A stretch of DNA of 64,000 nucleotides from Candidatus Methylobacter oryzae. GTDB taxonomy: Bacteria > Pseudomonadota > Gammaproteobacteria > Methylococcales > Methylomonadaceae. A model generated the notes under the pieces. That model was not told the origin of the DNA. It did no database searches and worked only from the letters and a program-made list of their open reading frames with translations. This document shows positions 62,256-64,000 of the stretch, one piece after another (position 1 is the stretch's first letter; each line of letters opens with the position of its first letter). The stretch spans positions 62,001 to 126,000 of the forward strand of contig NZ_RYFG02000120.1 in the NCBI RefSeq assembly GCF_003994235.2. The letters are read 5' to 3'. The translations under genes and the position numbers were made by a program.

Positions 62256-62536
62256 GGTTGGTAATTGTCGGGTGTTTTGCCGCTGAGGAAATACGCAAAC
62301 GCAATGATTTCCGCGACGGCGACATAGAGTTCATTGGGGATTTCATCGCCTAGAGGAATCTGGGCCAGGATTCTTGCCAGCTCCGGCTCGGTTTGTAGCG
62401 GTATTCCGTGCTGTTCGGCGATTTGCAGGATTTGTTCGGCGGTAAGACCCGAGCCTTTGGCCGTCACCTTGGGCGCATTCTTGCCGTCGTATTTTAATGC
62501 GACGGCAATGTCCGAGGTGTAATAGGTCTTAGCCAT
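62252..62536 (-). CDS. Stand-alone FlhB C-terminal-like (export switch) protein
   Basis: A 94-residue protein matching the cytoplasmic C-terminal domain of FlhB/YscU export-apparatus switches: 'IAVALKYDGKNAPKVTAKG', 'AEQHGIPLQTEPELARIL' and 'LGDEIPNELYVAVAEIIAFAYFL'. In FlhB the preceding NPTH motif self-cleaves; here that place reads 'YYTSDIAVALKY', so it cannot cleave. Such orphan FlhB-C proteins occur in flagellated bacteria and can partly substitute for it, but no flagellar genes adjoin here. It is coupled to psd. Confidence 0.85.
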   Translation of the reverse strand: MAKTYYTSDIAVALKYDGKNAPKVTAKGSGLTAEQILQIAEQHGIPLQTEPELARILAQIPLGDEIPNELYVAVAEIIAFAYFLSGKTPDNYQP

Positions 62537-62545
62537 GATGGATTA

Positions 62546-62642
62546 CCGCCAAAACAACATTATCCACGAAAAAGCACGAAAGGCACGAAAATACAATAAT
62601 GTTCGTGTTTTTTGTGTTTTTCGTGGACGATGCTTTTGGCGG
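62546..62642. repeat. CCACGAA-type inverted repeat (extended)
   Basis: Outer arms CCGCCAAAA (62546-62554) and TTTTGGCGG (62634-62642) enclose TCCACGAAAA (62563-62572) and its partner TTTTCGTGGA (62618-62627), plus inner CACGAA/TTCGTG words. It is a larger relative of the ACCACGAAG copies at 18233 and 24127, and sits between queF and the FlhB-C-like gene. Confidence 0.75.
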
Positions 62643-62658
62643 ATTCATTATTAATAAT

Positions 62659-63048
62659 TTAAGGCAGCGTAACCAATGCCGGCGCTTGCCAATCGGGATT
62701 TCGGTGTTCTACAACAACGGTGGTGTAAATGCCGCCGCGCACGTTGAACTCGGCGCGGATGCGCATGAAATTCGGCGCTATGGCTTTGACGATGTCGTCC
62801 AGGATTTCATTGGTGACCGCTTCATGGAATGCGCCTTGCTCCCTGAATGCCCACATATACAGTTTAAGCGATTTGAGCTCTACGCATGATGCTCCCGGTA
62901 CGTATTCGATGCGGATAGTGGCAAAGTCCGGTTGGCCTGTTTTGGGGCATAGGCAGGTGAATTCGGGTATATCGATGCGAATGGTGTAATCACGGCCCGG
63001 TTGCGGGTTGTCGAAAGTTTCCAGGTCTTTGCTTGGTTGAGTTGTCAT
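62659..63048 (-). CDS. queF: NADPH-dependent 7-cyano-7-deazaguanine reductase
   Basis: Reduces preQ0 to preQ1 in queuosine synthesis. A short, single-domain (YkvM-like) QueF of 129 residues. The catalytic Cys is in '[15 protein letters not shown]', and the family helix reads '[21 protein letters not shown]'. '[10 protein letters not shown]' closes the fold. It is divergent from smc. No other queuosine genes are in the window. Confidence 0.95.
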   Translation of the reverse strand: MTTQPSKDLETFDNPQPGRDYTIRIDIPEFTCLCPKTGQPDFATIRIEYVPGASCVELKSLKLYMWAFREQGAFHEAVTNEILDDIVKAIAPNFMRIRAEFNVRGGIYTTVVVEHRNPDWQAPALVTLP

Positions 63049-63157
63049 TTTCTGCTTATAGATGAAAGGGATATATAAAAAATTCGATACTAGTTTAATT
63101 ATCGTTAATAATAGTCGGTTATTTTAATTCAACTGTCGAGATATTCATACCAGTACT

Positions 63158-64000
63158 ATGAAACTGGAAAAAATCAAGCTTTCAGGTTTTAAATCCTTTG
63201 TTGATCAAACAGTCATTCCTATCAGCGGCAATTTGACTGCCATCGTCGGGCCTAACGGCTGCGGCAAATCCAATATTATCGATGCAGTGCGTTGGGTTAT
63301 GGGCGAAAGCTCCGCCAAGCATTTGCGCGGCGGCAGCATGGCCGACGTGATTTTTAACGGTTCATCGGGACGCAAGCCGGTTAGTACGGCTTCGGTCGAG
63401 CTGGTTTTTAACAACACCGACAGCAAGCTGGGCGGCGAATATTCCCAATACGATACGATCGCGATCAAGCGCCAAGTCAGCCGCGACGGTACCTCCGTAT
63501 TTATGTTGAACGGTTCGCGTTGCCGCCGTAAGGATATTACCGACATATTCTTGGGCACCGGTTTGGGATCGAGAAGTTATGCGATCATCGAACAGGGCAC
63601 GATTTCCCGCATGGTTGAAGCGAAACCTGAAGATTTAAGAATCCATATCGAAGAAGCGGCCGGCGTTTCTAAATATAAAGAGCGCCGTAGCGAAACCGAA
63701 ACCCGGATGAAGCACACCCGCGAAAACCTGGAACGGCTTGACGATTTGCGCGACGAAGTTGAAAAGCAAATCAAGCACCTGCAAAAGCAGGCCGAAAAAG
63801 CCGAAAAATATACCGAGCTAAAAAAGCAGGAACGCCAATACAAGCTAGAGTTATTGGCGATGCGCTGGAACGCCTATCATCAGGCCGCAAAACAACTGGA
63901 TGCCAGACTTCAGGACATAGCCCACGAGCACAACCGTTTGTTTGTGGAACTGCGCGACATCGATAACAACGTCGAGGCCAAACGCGCCGAGCATAAAACC
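63158..64000 (+). CDS. smc: Chromosome segregation protein SMC (3' partial)
   Basis: N-terminal 281 codons of SMC, running off the right edge. ATG 63158 begins 'MKLEKIKLSGFKSFVDQTV'. The Walker A is 'GPNGCGKSNIIDAVRWVMGE' (residues about 32-51), followed by the Q-loop region 'YAIIEQGTISRMVEAKPED'. A coiled coil starts near residue 165 ('ENLERLDDLRDEVEKQIKHL'). A true SMC (not MukB) in a gammaproteobacterium fits the Methylococcales or Pseudomonas-like lineages. No frameshift is visible. Confidence 0.97.
   Translation, partial: MKLEKIKLSGFKSFVDQTVIPISGNLTAIVGPNGCGKSNIIDAVRWVMGESSAKHLRGGSMADVIFNGSSGRKPVSTASVELVFNNTDSKLGGEYSQYDTIAIKRQVSRDGTSVFMLNGSRCRRKDITDIFLGTGLGSRSYAIIEQGTISRMVEAKPEDLRIHIEEAAGVSKYKERRSETETRMKHTRENLERLDDLRDEVEKQIKHLQKQAEKAEKYTELKKQERQYKLELLAMRWNAYHQAAKQLDARLQDIAHEHNRLFVELRDIDNNVEAKRAEHKT

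Overview
The window looks like a chromosomal segment of a free-living gammaproteobacterium. The gene order gyrA-serC-pheA-hisC-tyrA-aroA-cmk-rpsA-ihfB is the typical gammaproteobacterial arrangement. The general gene content (MHYT-GGDEF-EAL protein, short QueF, many intergenic palindromic repeats, a cofactor-less complex-I-like operon) would suit a Methylococcales methanotroph. That placement is an inference, since no methane-oxidation gene lies in the window.

Layout. 1-4.1 kb: a pentapeptide-repeat protein open at the window edge, two small membrane proteins, a low-molecular-weight tyrosine phosphatase and a dienelactone hydrolase. 4.3-15.4 kb: gyrA overlapping serC, then the aromatic amino acid run pheA-hisC-tyrA-aroA, then cmk, rpsA and ihfB, mostly with overlapping or near-abutting starts and stops. 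15.5-24 kb: housekeeping genes (Nudix hydrolase, PQQ-type sugar dehydrogenase, htpX, a DUF2835 protein, an E3 gene with an apparent internal deletion, a DUF445 protein, an alpha/beta hydrolase, galU, a CorC-type CBS protein).

24.2-33 kb: a sigma-54 response regulator and its histidine kinase, divergent from an RND efflux operon whose outer membrane factor gene carries a frameshift. A sigma-54 type promoter precedes the efflux operon. 33.2-42.3 kb: the most interesting region, an operon of a SulP anion transporter followed by six genes resembling hydrogenase-4/complex I. The large subunit has lost all four [NiFe]-binding cysteines, while the small subunit keeps its four Fe-S cysteines. This matches the 'energy-converting hydrogenase related' (Ehr) type rather than a hydrogenase. 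A second sigma-54-like promoter and a perfect 12-bp-arm palindrome about 118 bp upstream of its predicted start precede this operon, so the nearby sigma-54 regulator is a candidate controller of both operons.

42.4-64 kb: a DUF2490 barrel protein, a proline-rich protein, a secreted cyclophilin, a PilZ protein, birA-coaX, a SpmA-SpmB fusion, mtaB, a TerD-vWA protein, an ABC1/UbiB kinase and the MHYT-PAS-GGDEF-EAL protein. They are followed by small membrane proteins, an HAF-repeat secreted protein, a BrnT/BrnA toxin-antitoxin pair, a lipoprotein, psd with an overlapping FlhB-C-like gene, queF and the start of smc.

At least six families of intergenic inverted repeats are scattered between genes (ACACGGAT type, ACCACGAAG type, a cloverleaf-shaped GGAGTGCA type, a 54-bp tandem type, a 119-bp element with 15-bp terminal inverted repeats, and a GGTACG type). 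I saw no rRNA, tRNA, CRISPR array, transposase or phage genes.
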